A stretch of 6,970 nucleotides of DNA from Patescibacteria group bacterium (GCA_018829245.1 JAHJUH010000031.1:1-6970); one strand, 5' to 3'. Counted from the first letter of the stretch, positions 1 to 6,910 are shown. Program-made: numbers and translations. The notes: generated from the letters alone by a model not told the origin.

Positions 1-42
1 ACGTCCTTGTGCATAAGGACGTATGTTTTAAGGACGTTCCTT
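1..42. repeat. Tandem AAGGACGT palindromes upstream of pth
   Basis: ACGTCCTT (1-8) is the exact reverse complement of AAGGACGT (15-22). The six bases between them contain a central TGCA, so 1-22 is a near-perfect 22-bp palindrome with one imperfect pair (G9/T14, a G-U wobble in RNA). AAGGACGT recurs at 30-37 as part of a second, smaller hairpin, AAGGA (30-34)/TCCTT (38-42). The left arm can therefore pair with either copy. The window begins inside or at the edge of this element, so its full extent is unknown. It could be a dispersed short palindromic repeat, the transcription end of an upstream gene, a protein-binding palindrome, or a leader structure for pth. No T-run follows, so a classic rho-independent terminator is not supported. 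Confidence 0.6.
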
Positions 43-52
43 GGAAAACATT

Positions 53-580
53 ATGAAACTTATTATCGGCTTAGGAAATCCAGGAATTAAATATGAAAAA
101 ACCAGACATAATTTAGGTTGGCTGGTTATTGATCAATTAGCCCAAAAAATTGGAATCAATAATTGGAAAAATGAAGTAAAATTTAATTCTCTATTAGCCC
201 AAGGAAATTTTAATGATCAAAAAATTATTCTTGCTAAACCAGAAACATTTATGAATGATTCTGGTTCAGCTGTTCAAGCTATTGCTAATTATTATAAAAT
301 TCCATCTAAAGAAATTATAATTATCCATGATGAGATTGATTTACCTTTAGGAGAAATTAAAGTTCAGGAAAGCCGAGGCGCAGCTGGCCATAAAGGCGTT
401 CAATCAATTATTAATCACTTAGGAATTAATGATTTTAATAGAATTAGGATTGGCATTAAGCCAGAAAAAAATAATATAGAAACTGAAAAATTTGTTATGC
501 AAAAATTTACTAATGATGAAGAAGAAGTTCTTAAAGAAATAATAGAAAGGGCTGCGCAAATTACTATAGCAACCCTTTAA
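53..580 (+). CDS. pth: Peptidyl-tRNA hydrolase (Pth)
   Basis: This cytoplasmic enzyme cleaves the ester bond of peptidyl-tRNAs that drop off ribosomes, recycling tRNA. From the ATG at 53 it has 175 residues, close to the usual 180-200. The N-terminus reads MKLIIGLGNPG with Asn9; TRHN gives the catalytic His19; FMNDSG gives Asn68; HDEIDLPLG gives Asp93; and GHKGVQSI (112-119) is the later substrate-binding loop. In that loop Lys114 stands where E. coli Pth has the peptidyl-tRNA-contacting Asn114, an unusual substitution. RIRIGI (130-135) is the conserved final strand. I chose the ATG because it gives the family-typical N-terminus and has GGA (43-45) seven bases upstream. An in-frame TTG at 41 would add four residues and has AAGGA (30-34) six bases upstream, so it cannot be excluded. 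The stop lies 23 bp before dprA, suggesting co-transcription. Confidence 0.96.
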   Translation: MKLIIGLGNPGIKYEKTRHNLGWLVIDQLAQKIGINNWKNEVKFNSLLAQGNFNDQKIILAKPETFMNDSGSAVQAIANYYKIPSKEIIIIHDEIDLPLGEIKVQESRGAAGHKGVQSIINHLGINDFNRIRIGIKPEKNNIETEKFVMQKFTNDEEEVLKEIIERAAQITIATL

Positions 581-603
581 AATGATAAAAATTGTCAAGT
601 TAA

Positions 604-1512
604 ATGCATCAAAATAAGTCATACACAAATCAAGCTAAATACTTTAATGCTTTTAATTTAATTAATGGCATTGGACCAATTAACTTTAAAAAACTATTAA
701 CCTATTTTCATTCTCTTGAAAATGCATGGTCAGCTGATCTTAATGAATTTAATCAAGCCGGACTAAGCCAATCACTTATTGAACAAATCAAAAAACAAAG
801 ATTAAAAATTAATCCTGATTGGGAAATGGAACGAATTAATAAAGAAAAAATTAGCTTGATTACTATTCAGGATAAAAAATATCCTAAACTGCTTAAAGAA
901 ATCTACGCTCCGCCTCCTCTTCTCTATATCAAAGGAACTATTGAACCAAAAGATGATTTTAGTATTGGCATTGTTGGAACTAGAAAACTTTCTTCCTATG
1001 GCCGTGAAATTACACCATTAATTACTTCTGATCTATCTCAAGCAGGCCTAACTATTGTTAGCGGACTAGCAAAAGGAATTGATACTCTTGCTCATCAAGC
1101 AGCAATTAAAGCCGAAAAACGTACTATTGCTGTTTTAGGATCTAGTGTAGATAAAAAAAGCATTTATCCAGCTGTTAATAGGCGCTTAGCTGAAGAAATT
1201 AGCCAGAATGGAGCAGTTATCAGCGAATACCCAATAAACACTAAACCGCTTGCACATTATTTTCCTCAACGCAATCGTATTATTTCTGGCTTAAGTTTAG
1301 GCATTTTAGTTATTGAAGCTCCGGAAAAAAGCGGAGCTTTAATTACAGCTAAAGATGCTTTAGAGCAAAACAGAGATGTTTTTGCCATTCCTGGACACAT
1401 TCTTTCAAATAATTCTTTAGGAACAAACAACCTTATTAAACTAGGCGCTAAATTAGTCAGCAATGCCAATGATATTATTGAAGAACTTAATCTTCCAAAT
1501 ACTTTTTTATAA
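604..1512 (+). CDS. dprA: DNA-processing protein DprA (Smf family)
   Basis: DprA binds incoming single-stranded DNA in the cytoplasm during natural transformation and loads RecA onto it. The 302 residues contain an N-terminal helix-hairpin-helix/SAM-like part (INGIGPINFKKLL, 20-32) and then the Rossmann-like DprA core: VGTRKLSSYG (124-133), SGLAKGID (153-160) with TLAH following, VLGSSVDKKSIYP (177-189), ISEYP (206-210), FPQRNRIISGLS (220-231), SGALITA (243-249) and IPGHI (262-266). The chain ends about 20 residues after SLGTNNLIKLGA (271-282). The C-terminal winged-helix domain of longer homologues is therefore missing; S. pneumoniae DprA is similarly short, so this is a natural short form rather than a truncation. 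The start is the first ATG of the frame, with no visible Shine-Dalgarno, and it gives an intact N-terminal domain. The gene lies 23 bp after pth, probably in the same transcript. Confidence 0.95.
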   Translation: MHQNKSYTNQAKYFNAFNLINGIGPINFKKLLTYFHSLENAWSADLNEFNQAGLSQSLIEQIKKQRLKINPDWEMERINKEKISLITIQDKKYPKLLKEIYAPPPLLYIKGTIEPKDDFSIGIVGTRKLSSYGREITPLITSDLSQAGLTIVSGLAKGIDTLAHQAAIKAEKRTIAVLGSSVDKKSIYPAVNRRLAEEISQNGAVISEYPINTKPLAHYFPQRNRIISGLSLGILVIEAPEKSGALITAKDALEQNRDVFAIPGHILSNNSLGTNNLIKLGAKLVSNANDIIEELNLPNTFL

Positions 1513-1541
1513 AATTAATCAAATATAAAAAGCGAAGAAAA

Positions 1542-1652
1542 TAAATTAATCACGAGAAGTTATTTAGAACGAGTACTCTGGCTATTCCAAGACGCGTCGG
1601 AGCCCTTTAGGGTAAAGCGCGAGGAATAGTCAGAGTACGAGTGATTAATTTA
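1542..1652. repeat. Interrupted inverted repeat with GC-rich core, before topA
   Basis: The outer arms TAAATTAATCAC (1542-1553) and GTGATTAATTTA (1641-1652) are exact reverse complements. The inner arms 1573-1588 and 1623-1638 pair over 16 bp, with a single G-U wobble (1581/1630). A 19-base bulge (1554-1572) on the left faces only 2 bases on the right. The 34-base core (1589-1622) is about 59% G+C, against a very AT-rich background. It contains CGCG (1593-1596) facing CGCG (1618-1621), and a small hairpin CCCT-TT-AGGG (1603-1612). The element starts and ends with TA, as a MITE with TA target duplication would, but that is automatic for such a palindrome. Alternatives are a structured RNA, a topA leader, or a dispersed intergenic repeat. 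I do not recognise it as a known RNA family. No T-run follows on the plus strand. Confidence 0.8.
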
Positions 1653-1700
1653 AAAAATTTAGTTTTCAGAGCTTAAACTATTCTATATGAAATTAATCAT
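1641..1700 (+). promoter_or_regulatory. Possible alternative hairpin over the topA start
   Basis: AAATTAATCA occurs three times nearby: at 1512-1521, in the left arm of the inverted repeat (1543-1552), and at topA codons 2-5 (1690-1699). The right arm of the repeat (1642-1651) is exactly complementary to each copy. In RNA it could therefore close the large hairpin or instead pair with the start of the topA message, extended by one wobble pair to 1641/1700, directly next to the ATG. The two pairings exclude each other, which is the geometry of a translational switch. Only complementarity is seen. The match is AT-rich and may be chance. Confidence 0.25.
1650..1679 (+). promoter_or_regulatory. 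Weak candidate promoter for topA
   Basis: TTAAAA (1650-1655, 4 of 6 matches to the -35 consensus) and TAAACT (1674-1679, 4 of 6 to the -10) are 18 bp apart. The -10 ends seven bases before the topA ATG, the same spacing as at parA. If real, the topA mRNA would be leaderless and would exclude the inverted repeat. The matches are weak in such AT-rich DNA. Confidence 0.2.
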
Positions 1701-3744
1701 TGTTGAGTCACCGACTAAATCAAAAACATTAACTGGGTTCTTAGACAAGGAATATAAAATATTATCTTCTTATGGACATGTCCGCGACTTGCCTATTAGG
1801 AAATTAGGTATTGATGTTGATCATGATTTTGAACCTGAATACGTTATCCCAACTAAAGCCAAAAAAGTAGTTAAAGAATTAAAAGCAGCAGCTAAAAAGG
1901 CAGATTTAATCATTTTAGCTACTGATAAAGACAGAGAAGGAGAAGCTATTGCTTGGCATATTATCCATGCTTTAAAAATAGATAAAGATTACCAAAGAAT
2001 TGCCTTTCATGAAATAACAAGAAAAGCTGTTGAAAAAGCATTAAAAAACCCTGGAAAAATTGATATGAATTTAGTTAATGCCCAGCAAGCCAGACGAATC
2101 CTAGATAGATTAGTTGGTTACAAGCTATCGCCTTTTTTATGGAAAAAAGTAGTCAAAGGATTATCCGCTGGCCGTGTTCAATCAGTTACTGTTAAATTGA
2201 TTATTGATCGAGAAAAAGAAATAAAGGCATTTAAGCCTGATGAATATTGGGGAATTGAAGCTATTCTCAAACAAAATAAAGAGAAAACAGAACTAATAGC
2301 CAAGCTAATTAAAGAAGATAAAAAAACAATTCCTAAATTAGGAATTAAAACAAAAGAAAAAGCAAATGAAATATTAAAAAGCTTGGCCGGAGCTAAATAT
2401 CAAGTTGTAAATATTGAAAAGAAAGAAACTAAAAAAAATCCAGGCCCGCCTTTTAAAACTAGTACTCTTCAACAAGTCGCAGCCAGTAAATTTAGATTCT
2501 CAGCTAAACAAACAATGCGATTAGCCCAACAACTCTACGAAGGTACAAAATTAGGTGAAAAAGGTTCAACTGGTTTAATTACTTATCATCGAACAGATTC
2601 TTTAAATCTTTCTGCTGAAGCATTAAAAGATACTCATCAATTTATCAAAGAAGAATTTGGAGAAAAATATCTTTTAGACAAACCAAGGGTATATAAAACA
2701 AAATCTAAGGTTGCTCAAGAAGCCCATGAAGCTATCCGCCCGACTAAAGCTAGCCGCCATCCAGATCAAATTAAAAAATATTTAGATGAGAAACAATATA
2801 AATTATATAATCTAATCTGGAGAAGATTTATTGCTTCTCAAATGAAACCTGCTATTTTAGATGCAACTGCAATTGATGTATCTGCTAAAAACTATCTTTT
2901 CCGCATTAATGGATCAACAATTAAATTTGATGGTTTTCTAAAAATCTATTCAGTTAAAATGGAAGAAGTAATTTTGCCTGTTTTAACTGAAAAAGAAATC
3001 TTAGAACTAATTAAACTTGTTTCAGAACAGCATTTTACCAAACCACCTGCTCGTTATAATGAGGCCTCTTTGGTTAAAATATTAGAAAAACATGATATTG
3101 GCCGGCCATCAACCTATGCATCAATCATTAGCACTATTCAAAATCGCGGCTATACAGAAAAAGATGAACAAAAAAGATTTATCCCTACTGAAATTGGATT
3201 CATTGTTAATGATCTTCTTGAAAAACACTTTCCTGAAATAGTTGATGTTAAATTCACTGCTTATTTAGAAAAAGATTTAGATAAAGTTGCTCATGGTAAA
3301 CAAAATTGGTTAAAATTGCTTAAAGATTTTTATCAGCCATTTCAAGAAAATCTTGATAAGAAATATAAGAATGTTGAAAAAAAGAAACTTGAAGAACCAA
3401 CTGATAAAATATGTCCTCTTTGCGGCAAAAACATGGTTATTAAACTTGGTAGATTTGGCAAATTCTATGCCTGCCCAGGCTTTCCTGAATGTAAACATAC
3501 TGAGCCAATAATTCATTCTACTGGTGTTAAATGTCCTGAATGTAAAAAAGGCGATTTAATTGAAAGAAAAACTAAAAAGGGAAAAATATTCTATTCCTGT
3601 TCTAAATATCCAAAATGCAAATTTGCTCTTTGGGATAAACCAATTAATAAGAAATGTTCAAAATGCGGTTCTATTTTAGTTGAAACAAAAAACAATAAAA
3701 CTAAATGCAGTAATAAAGAATGTCCTAATAAAAACAATGTCTAA
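1687..3744 (+). CDS. topA: DNA topoisomerase I, type IA (TopA)
   Basis: This ATP-independent enzyme relaxes negative supercoils by nicking one strand through a 5'-phosphotyrosine and passing the other strand. The 685 residues begin with a TOPRIM domain: catalytic Glu7 in VESPTKSKT and the metal-binding acidic motif Asp80-x-Asp82-x-Glu84 in TDKDREGEA. The catalytic Tyr300 lies in GLITYHRTDS (296-305), with Arg302; His301 replaces the Met seen in E. coli. QEAHEAIRPT (344-353) and the GRPSTYASI segment are also canonical. The tail holds three four-cysteine zinc-ribbon repeats: Cys576/579/596/602, Cys616/619/638/644 and a shorter Cys657/660/674/679. The N-terminus MKLIIVESPTKSK fixes the start at this ATG, although no Shine-Dalgarno is visible. 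The last 8 bp overlap the rel start, so the two are probably co-transcribed and perhaps translationally coupled. Confidence 0.98.
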   Translation: MKLIIVESPTKSKTLTGFLDKEYKILSSYGHVRDLPIRKLGIDVDHDFEPEYVIPTKAKKVVKELKAAAKKADLIILATDKDREGEAIAWHIIHALKIDKDYQRIAFHEITRKAVEKALKNPGKIDMNLVNAQQARRILDRLVGYKLSPFLWKKVVKGLSAGRVQSVTVKLIIDREKEIKAFKPDEYWGIEAILKQNKEKTELIAKLIKEDKKTIPKLGIKTKEKANEILKSLAGAKYQVVNIEKKETKKNPGPPFKTSTLQQVAASKFRFSAKQTMRLAQQLYEGTKLGEKGSTGLITYHRTDSLNLSAEALKDTHQFIKEEFGEKYLLDKPRVYKTKSKVAQEAHEAIRPTKASRHPDQIKKYLDEKQYKLYNLIWRRFIASQMKPAILDATAIDVSAKNYLFRINGSTIKFDGFLKIYSVKMEEVILPVLTEKEILELIKLVSEQHFTKPPARYNEASLVKILEKHDIGRPSTYASIISTIQNRGYTEKDEQKRFIPTEIGFIVNDLLEKHFPEIVDVKFTAYLEKDLDKVAHGKQNWLKLLKDFYQPFQENLDKKYKNVEKKKLEEPTDKICPLCGKNMVIKLGRFGKFYACPGFPECKHTEPIIHSTGVKCPECKKGDLIERKTKKGKIFYSCSKYPKCKFALWDKPINKKCSKCGSILVETKNNKTKCSNKECPNKNNV

Positions 3745-5215
3745 TATTCAACAAATTATAAATGAATTTAAAAAAAATCATCCTTTAGATGATCCAAAAA
3801 TTATTATTAAGGCTTATGAATTTGCCTTAGACGCGCACAAAGACCAGAAAAGAAAATCTGGAGAAGATTATATTTATCATTGCCTTGATACAGCTAATAC
3901 TGTAACTAAACTAAAATTAGATAAAGAAACTATTGCTGCTGCCCTATTGCATGATGTATTAGATGATACTAAAATTACTTCTAATAAATTAAACAAAGAG
4001 TTTGGAGAAAATATTCTTCAATTAGTTAAAGGGATAAGCAAGGTAGGTAAAATTAAATATCGAGGCAAAGAAAGAATGGTTGAAAATCTAAGAAAATTAT
4101 TCTTAGCCATGGCTAAAGATATTCGAGTTATTCTTATTAAATTCGCTGACCGGCTTCACAATATGAAAACTCTTGATGCTCTTCCTAAGGAAAAACAAAA
4201 AAGAATTGCTTTAGAAACTTTAGAAATTTACGCGCCTTTAGCTTATCGCTTAGGTATTGGTGATGTAAAAGGACAATTAGAAGATCTTTCCTTTGCCTAT
4301 GTTCATCCTAAAGAATATCAAGAAATTATTAAACAAACCAAAGACAGATATAGCCGTAGAAAAGAATACCTTCAAAAAACCATTCCTTTAATAAAGAAAA
4401 CATTAGGAAAAAAGGGTATTAGGGTAATTGAAATACATGCACGAACTAAACGCGCTTATAGTTTGTATAAAAAGCTTCTCCGATATGATATGGATTGGCA
4501 CAAAATCTATGATTTAATAGCTTTAAGAATTATTGTTCCAGATATTGAAACTTGTTATGCTACTCTTGGAATCATTCATAAAAAATGGAAACCATTAATT
4601 GGCCGGATTAAAGATTATATTGCCATTCCTAAATCTAATGGTTATCAATCTTTACACACAACTGTCTTTTGCCAAGAAGGTAAAATTATTGAATTTCAAA
4701 TCAGGACTCCAGAAATGCATCAAGAATCAGAATATGGAATCGCTGCTCATTGGCACTATAGTGAAGGTAAAGGTTTTAAAAATTTTATCAAGGAAAAATT
4801 ATTAAAACATCCGGTCAAAAAAGAAAAAGACATTGAAAAAGAATTACTCTGGGTACAACAACTTAGAGAATGGCAAAAAGAAACATTTGCCTCGCCACAA
4901 GAATTCCTTGATTCTTTAAAGATTGATTTTCTTAAAGATCGTATTTTTGTTTTTACTCCTAAAGGCGATATTATTGATCTGCCTGAAGGAGCCACTCCTA
5001 TAGACTTTGCTTATCAAATCCATAGTGATATTGGAGATCAATGCGCTGGAGCTAAAATTAATGGAAAACTTAGTTCTATATCTGAACCTCTTCAAAACGG
5101 CCAAATGATCGAAATTATGATACAGAAAAATAAAAAACCAAATATGGATTGGCTTAAATTCGTTAAAACTAATCAAGCTAAAAACAGGATTAAAACTTGG
5201 AATAGAAGAAATTAA
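3737..5215 (+). CDS. rel: Bifunctional (p)ppGpp synthetase/hydrolase, short RelA/SpoT form
   Basis: This enzyme makes and degrades the alarmone (p)ppGpp, which adjusts transcription and translation to starvation. The 492 residues begin with an HD hydrolase domain: RKSGE (39-43), His48, His72-Asp73 in LLHDVLDDT, and ADRLHN with Asp138. The usual HDxxED is here HDxxDD (Asp76), a conservative change. The synthetase domain has YDLIALRIIV (Asp259), RIKD (290-293, the charge pattern of bifunctional enzymes rather than EFDD of E. coli RelA), GYQSLHT (302-308), EFQIRT (Glu319) and AAHW. A TGS domain spans about 402-463. The protein then stops shortly after DWLKFVKT; the helical, zinc-finger and ACT/RRM regions that bring long family members to about 730 residues are absent. 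The ATG at 3737 is preferred over an in-frame TTG at 3680, which would overlap topA by 65 bp. By sequence, both activities look intact. Confidence 0.95.
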   Translation: MSNIQQIINEFKKNHPLDDPKIIIKAYEFALDAHKDQKRKSGEDYIYHCLDTANTVTKLKLDKETIAAALLHDVLDDTKITSNKLNKEFGENILQLVKGISKVGKIKYRGKERMVENLRKLFLAMAKDIRVILIKFADRLHNMKTLDALPKEKQKRIALETLEIYAPLAYRLGIGDVKGQLEDLSFAYVHPKEYQEIIKQTKDRYSRRKEYLQKTIPLIKKTLGKKGIRVIEIHARTKRAYSLYKKLLRYDMDWHKIYDLIALRIIVPDIETCYATLGIIHKKWKPLIGRIKDYIAIPKSNGYQSLHTTVFCQEGKIIEFQIRTPEMHQESEYGIAAHWHYSEGKGFKNFIKEKLLKHPVKKEKDIEKELLWVQQLREWQKETFASPQEFLDSLKIDFLKDRIFVFTPKGDIIDLPEGATPIDFAYQIHSDIGDQCAGAKINGKLSSISEPLQNGQMIEIMIQKNKKPNMDWLKFVKTNQAKNRIKTWNRRN

Positions 5216-5219
5216 AAAT

Positions 5220-6131
5220 TTATTTTCTTAAGAAATGCTTTGATATTTTATCTAAATCATTTTGATCAGCAAATTCAATACGCAAATGCCGAAGATTACC
5301 TCTTTGAGTAATGCTTACTCGACGACATAGACCCTCACTAAGATCTTTCTCTATTTTCTTAAAAAATATATTTTTTGGCCCAGTGCTTCTTGGTTTATTA
5401 GGCAAAGCTAATTTTCTAGCCCTTTCCTCTGTTTGTCGTACGCTTAAATTATTCTTAAGAATGGCCCGAAAAAGAGGCATTTGAGCTTCTGGCTTTGCCA
5501 TTAAAATAGCTCGACCATGACCCTCTCTAATCTTATTACCAGACATAGCTTTTTGAACTTCTTTTGGCAAAGTTAAAAGACGAAAAATATTAGTTACTGC
5601 TGTTCTGCTCTTGCCTATCTTTTCAGCAATATCCTTATGCCTTAAATTAAATTCATCTTTAAGCTGTTTAAAAGCCAAAGCTGAATCAATTGGATTAAGA
5701 TCTTCTCGTTGTAAATTTTCAACTAAAGCTATTTCTATTTTTTTACTATTAGAACTTCCTCTAATAATAACTGGTACGTGTGGCAAACCGGCTATTTTAG
5801 ATGCCTGCCATCTTCGTTCACCAGCTACTAATTCATATTCTACTTGCTGTCCTCGATCAGTTAGCTTTTCTACCTTAGTTACAATTAATGGTTGAAGAAC
5901 TCCATGCTCTCTAATAGAATTAGCTAATTCATTCAAACTTACTTTATCCATTTCTTTACGCGGTTGATGAGGATTAGGTTTAATTTTATTAACTTCAATA
6001 TTAAAAATACTTTCTTTTTTTAATTCTGGTAAATCAATTGACCCAGATCTACTTTTAATTAAATTGGTCATCTTAGATTCTTTTTTAGGAATAAGAGATT
6101 GAAGTCCTTTGCCCAATGATAATTTTGTCAT
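5220..6131 (-). CDS. parB: Chromosome-partitioning protein ParB (Spo0J family)
   Basis: ParB is a CTP-dependent DNA clamp that loads at parS sites, spreads along DNA, and works with ParA to segregate chromosome origins. The 303 residues begin with LSLGKGLQSLIP (4-15), the ParA-interacting N-terminal motif. The ParB/Srx CTP-binding core follows, with NPHQPR (53-58), GVLQPLIV (77-84), GERRW (104-108) and ENLQRED (138-144). A helix-turn-helix spans about 164-186, and GHGRA (204-208) stands where GHARA is usual. A basic linker leads to a C-terminal dimerization domain from about 254 to the end. Length and domain order are normal. The start ATG is seven bases after the parA stop with no Shine-Dalgarno, so parB is the second gene of a parA-parB operon. 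Its stop faces the rel stop only 4 bp away. Confidence 0.97.
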   Translation of the reverse strand: MTKLSLGKGLQSLIPKKESKMTNLIKSRSGSIDLPELKKESIFNIEVNKIKPNPHQPRKEMDKVSLNELANSIREHGVLQPLIVTKVEKLTDRGQQVEYELVAGERRWQASKIAGLPHVPVIIRGSSNSKKIEIALVENLQREDLNPIDSALAFKQLKDEFNLRHKDIAEKIGKSRTAVTNIFRLLTLPKEVQKAMSGNKIREGHGRAILMAKPEAQMPLFRAILKNNLSVRQTEERARKLALPNKPRSTGPKNIFFKKIEKDLSEGLCRRVSITQRGNLRHLRIEFADQNDLDKISKHFLRK

Positions 6132-6138
6132 ATTTTTA

Positions 6139-6903
6139 TTATTTATCTAAATTAATTATTTCCTGAGCTAATTTTTGATATGCTTTAGCTCCTTTGGAAC
6201 GTGGTTGATATTGAATAATGGGCTGACCAAAGCTAGGTGCCTCAGCTAATTTAACACAGCGGGGAATAATTGCTTCAAAAACATGATTTTCAAAATTCCT
6301 AGTCATTTCCTTATGAACTTGGCGAGAAAGCCGATTCCGACGATCATACATAGTTAATAAAGCGCCTTTGATTTTTATTGGACTATTTAAATTATCTTGT
6401 ACTAATTCAATTGTTCTTAAAAGCTGGCCTAATCCTTCTAATGCATAATACTCGCATTGAACTGGGATAATTACTTCATCAGCTGCTACTAAGCCATTAA
6501 CTGTTAAAAGACCTAAGCTAGGCGGACAATCAATAAGAATATAGTCATAATTGGTTCTAATTCTACGAAGTAATTCATAAAGCTTAAACTCTCGATTTTT
6601 TTGATAAACTAATTCTATACTTGCTCCAGCTAAATCAGGTGCTGATGGCATAATATCAAAGCCAAAAAAATTTGTCTGGCGGATAATTTCTTCTGATAAA
6701 ATTCCTCCTACTAAAGAATGATATAGGTTTAAAGGAAGAGTTTGAGGGTCAATACCAAGCCCTGAAGTAGCATTAGCTTGAGGATCAATATCAACTAAAA
6801 GAACATATTTGCCTAAAGCAGCTAAATAACTTGCTATATTTACAGCAGATGTAGATTTTCCTACCCCGCCTTTCTGATTCACTAAGCTTATAATCCGAGC
6901 CAT
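6139..6903 (-). CDS. parA: Chromosome-partitioning ATPase ParA (Soj family)
   Basis: ParA is a Walker-type ATPase that dimerizes with ATP, coats the nucleoid non-specifically, and is stimulated by ParB to move the origin. The 254 residues show the deviant Walker A motif KGGVGKST (11-18) with signature Lys11 and Lys16, VLLVDIDPQAN with Asp38 and Asp40 (Walker A'), and YILIDCPPSLG with Asp125 (Walker B). GALLTMYDRRNRLS and a late AEAPSFGQPI segment are typical of chromosomal Soj proteins. There is no N-terminal DNA-binding extension, so this is the short form rather than the autoregulating plasmid P1/F type. The ATG gives the standard MARIISLVNQKGG start. It lies seven bases after a consensus -10 box, implying a leaderless mRNA, and parB follows in the same operon. 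Confidence 0.98.
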   Translation of the reverse strand: MARIISLVNQKGGVGKSTSAVNIASYLAALGKYVLLVDIDPQANATSGLGIDPQTLPLNLYHSLVGGILSEEIIRQTNFFGFDIMPSAPDLAGASIELVYQKNREFKLYELLRRIRTNYDYILIDCPPSLGLLTVNGLVAADEVIIPVQCEYYALEGLGQLLRTIELVQDNLNSPIKIKGALLTMYDRRNRLSRQVHKEMTRNFENHVFEAIIPRCVKLAEAPSFGQPIIQYQPRSKGAKAYQKLAQEIINLDK

Positions 6904-6910
6904 ATATTTT

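Noticed and set aside
419..628. Minus-strand open frame over the pth 3' end
   Set aside because: Low-complexity Phe/Ile/Lys-rich translation opposite a clear gene; it is a shadow frame.
604..1512. dprA as a truncated pseudogene
   Set aside because: The entire Rossmann core and N-terminal domain are intact, and naturally short DprA proteins without the winged helix exist.
1542..1652. Rho-independent terminator for dprA
   Set aside because: The hairpin is far longer than usual and is followed by TTTAAAAAATTTAG rather than a T-run on the plus strand. The T-rich flank is on the opposite side, where no minus-strand gene ends.
1513..1686. tRNA gene or known riboswitch in the dprA-topA gap
   Set aside because: There is no cloverleaf, no TTCRA-type T-loop and no recognisable riboswitch core; the only structure is the inverted repeat.
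3680..3736. Upstream TTG start that would lengthen Rel by 19 residues
   Set aside because: It lies deep inside topA with no ribosome-binding site, and the added residues are not family-like. The ATG at 3737 gives a sensible N-terminus and a small overlap.
4756..5176. Two minus-strand open frames opposite the 3' part of rel
   Set aside because: They resemble no known domain, overlap each other and lie wholly within the conserved TGS-coding region.
5224..5235. Perfect 12-bp palindrome TTTCTTAAGAAA as a regulatory site
   Set aside because: It encodes the last residues of ParB, is AT-rich and has no T-run or partner element; chance is sufficient.
5611..5895. Plus-strand open frame of 94 codons opposite parB
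   Set aside because: It covers the conserved CTP-binding and helix-turn-helix coding region of parB. It has no start signal, and its Ser/Cys-rich translation is typical of an antisense shadow.
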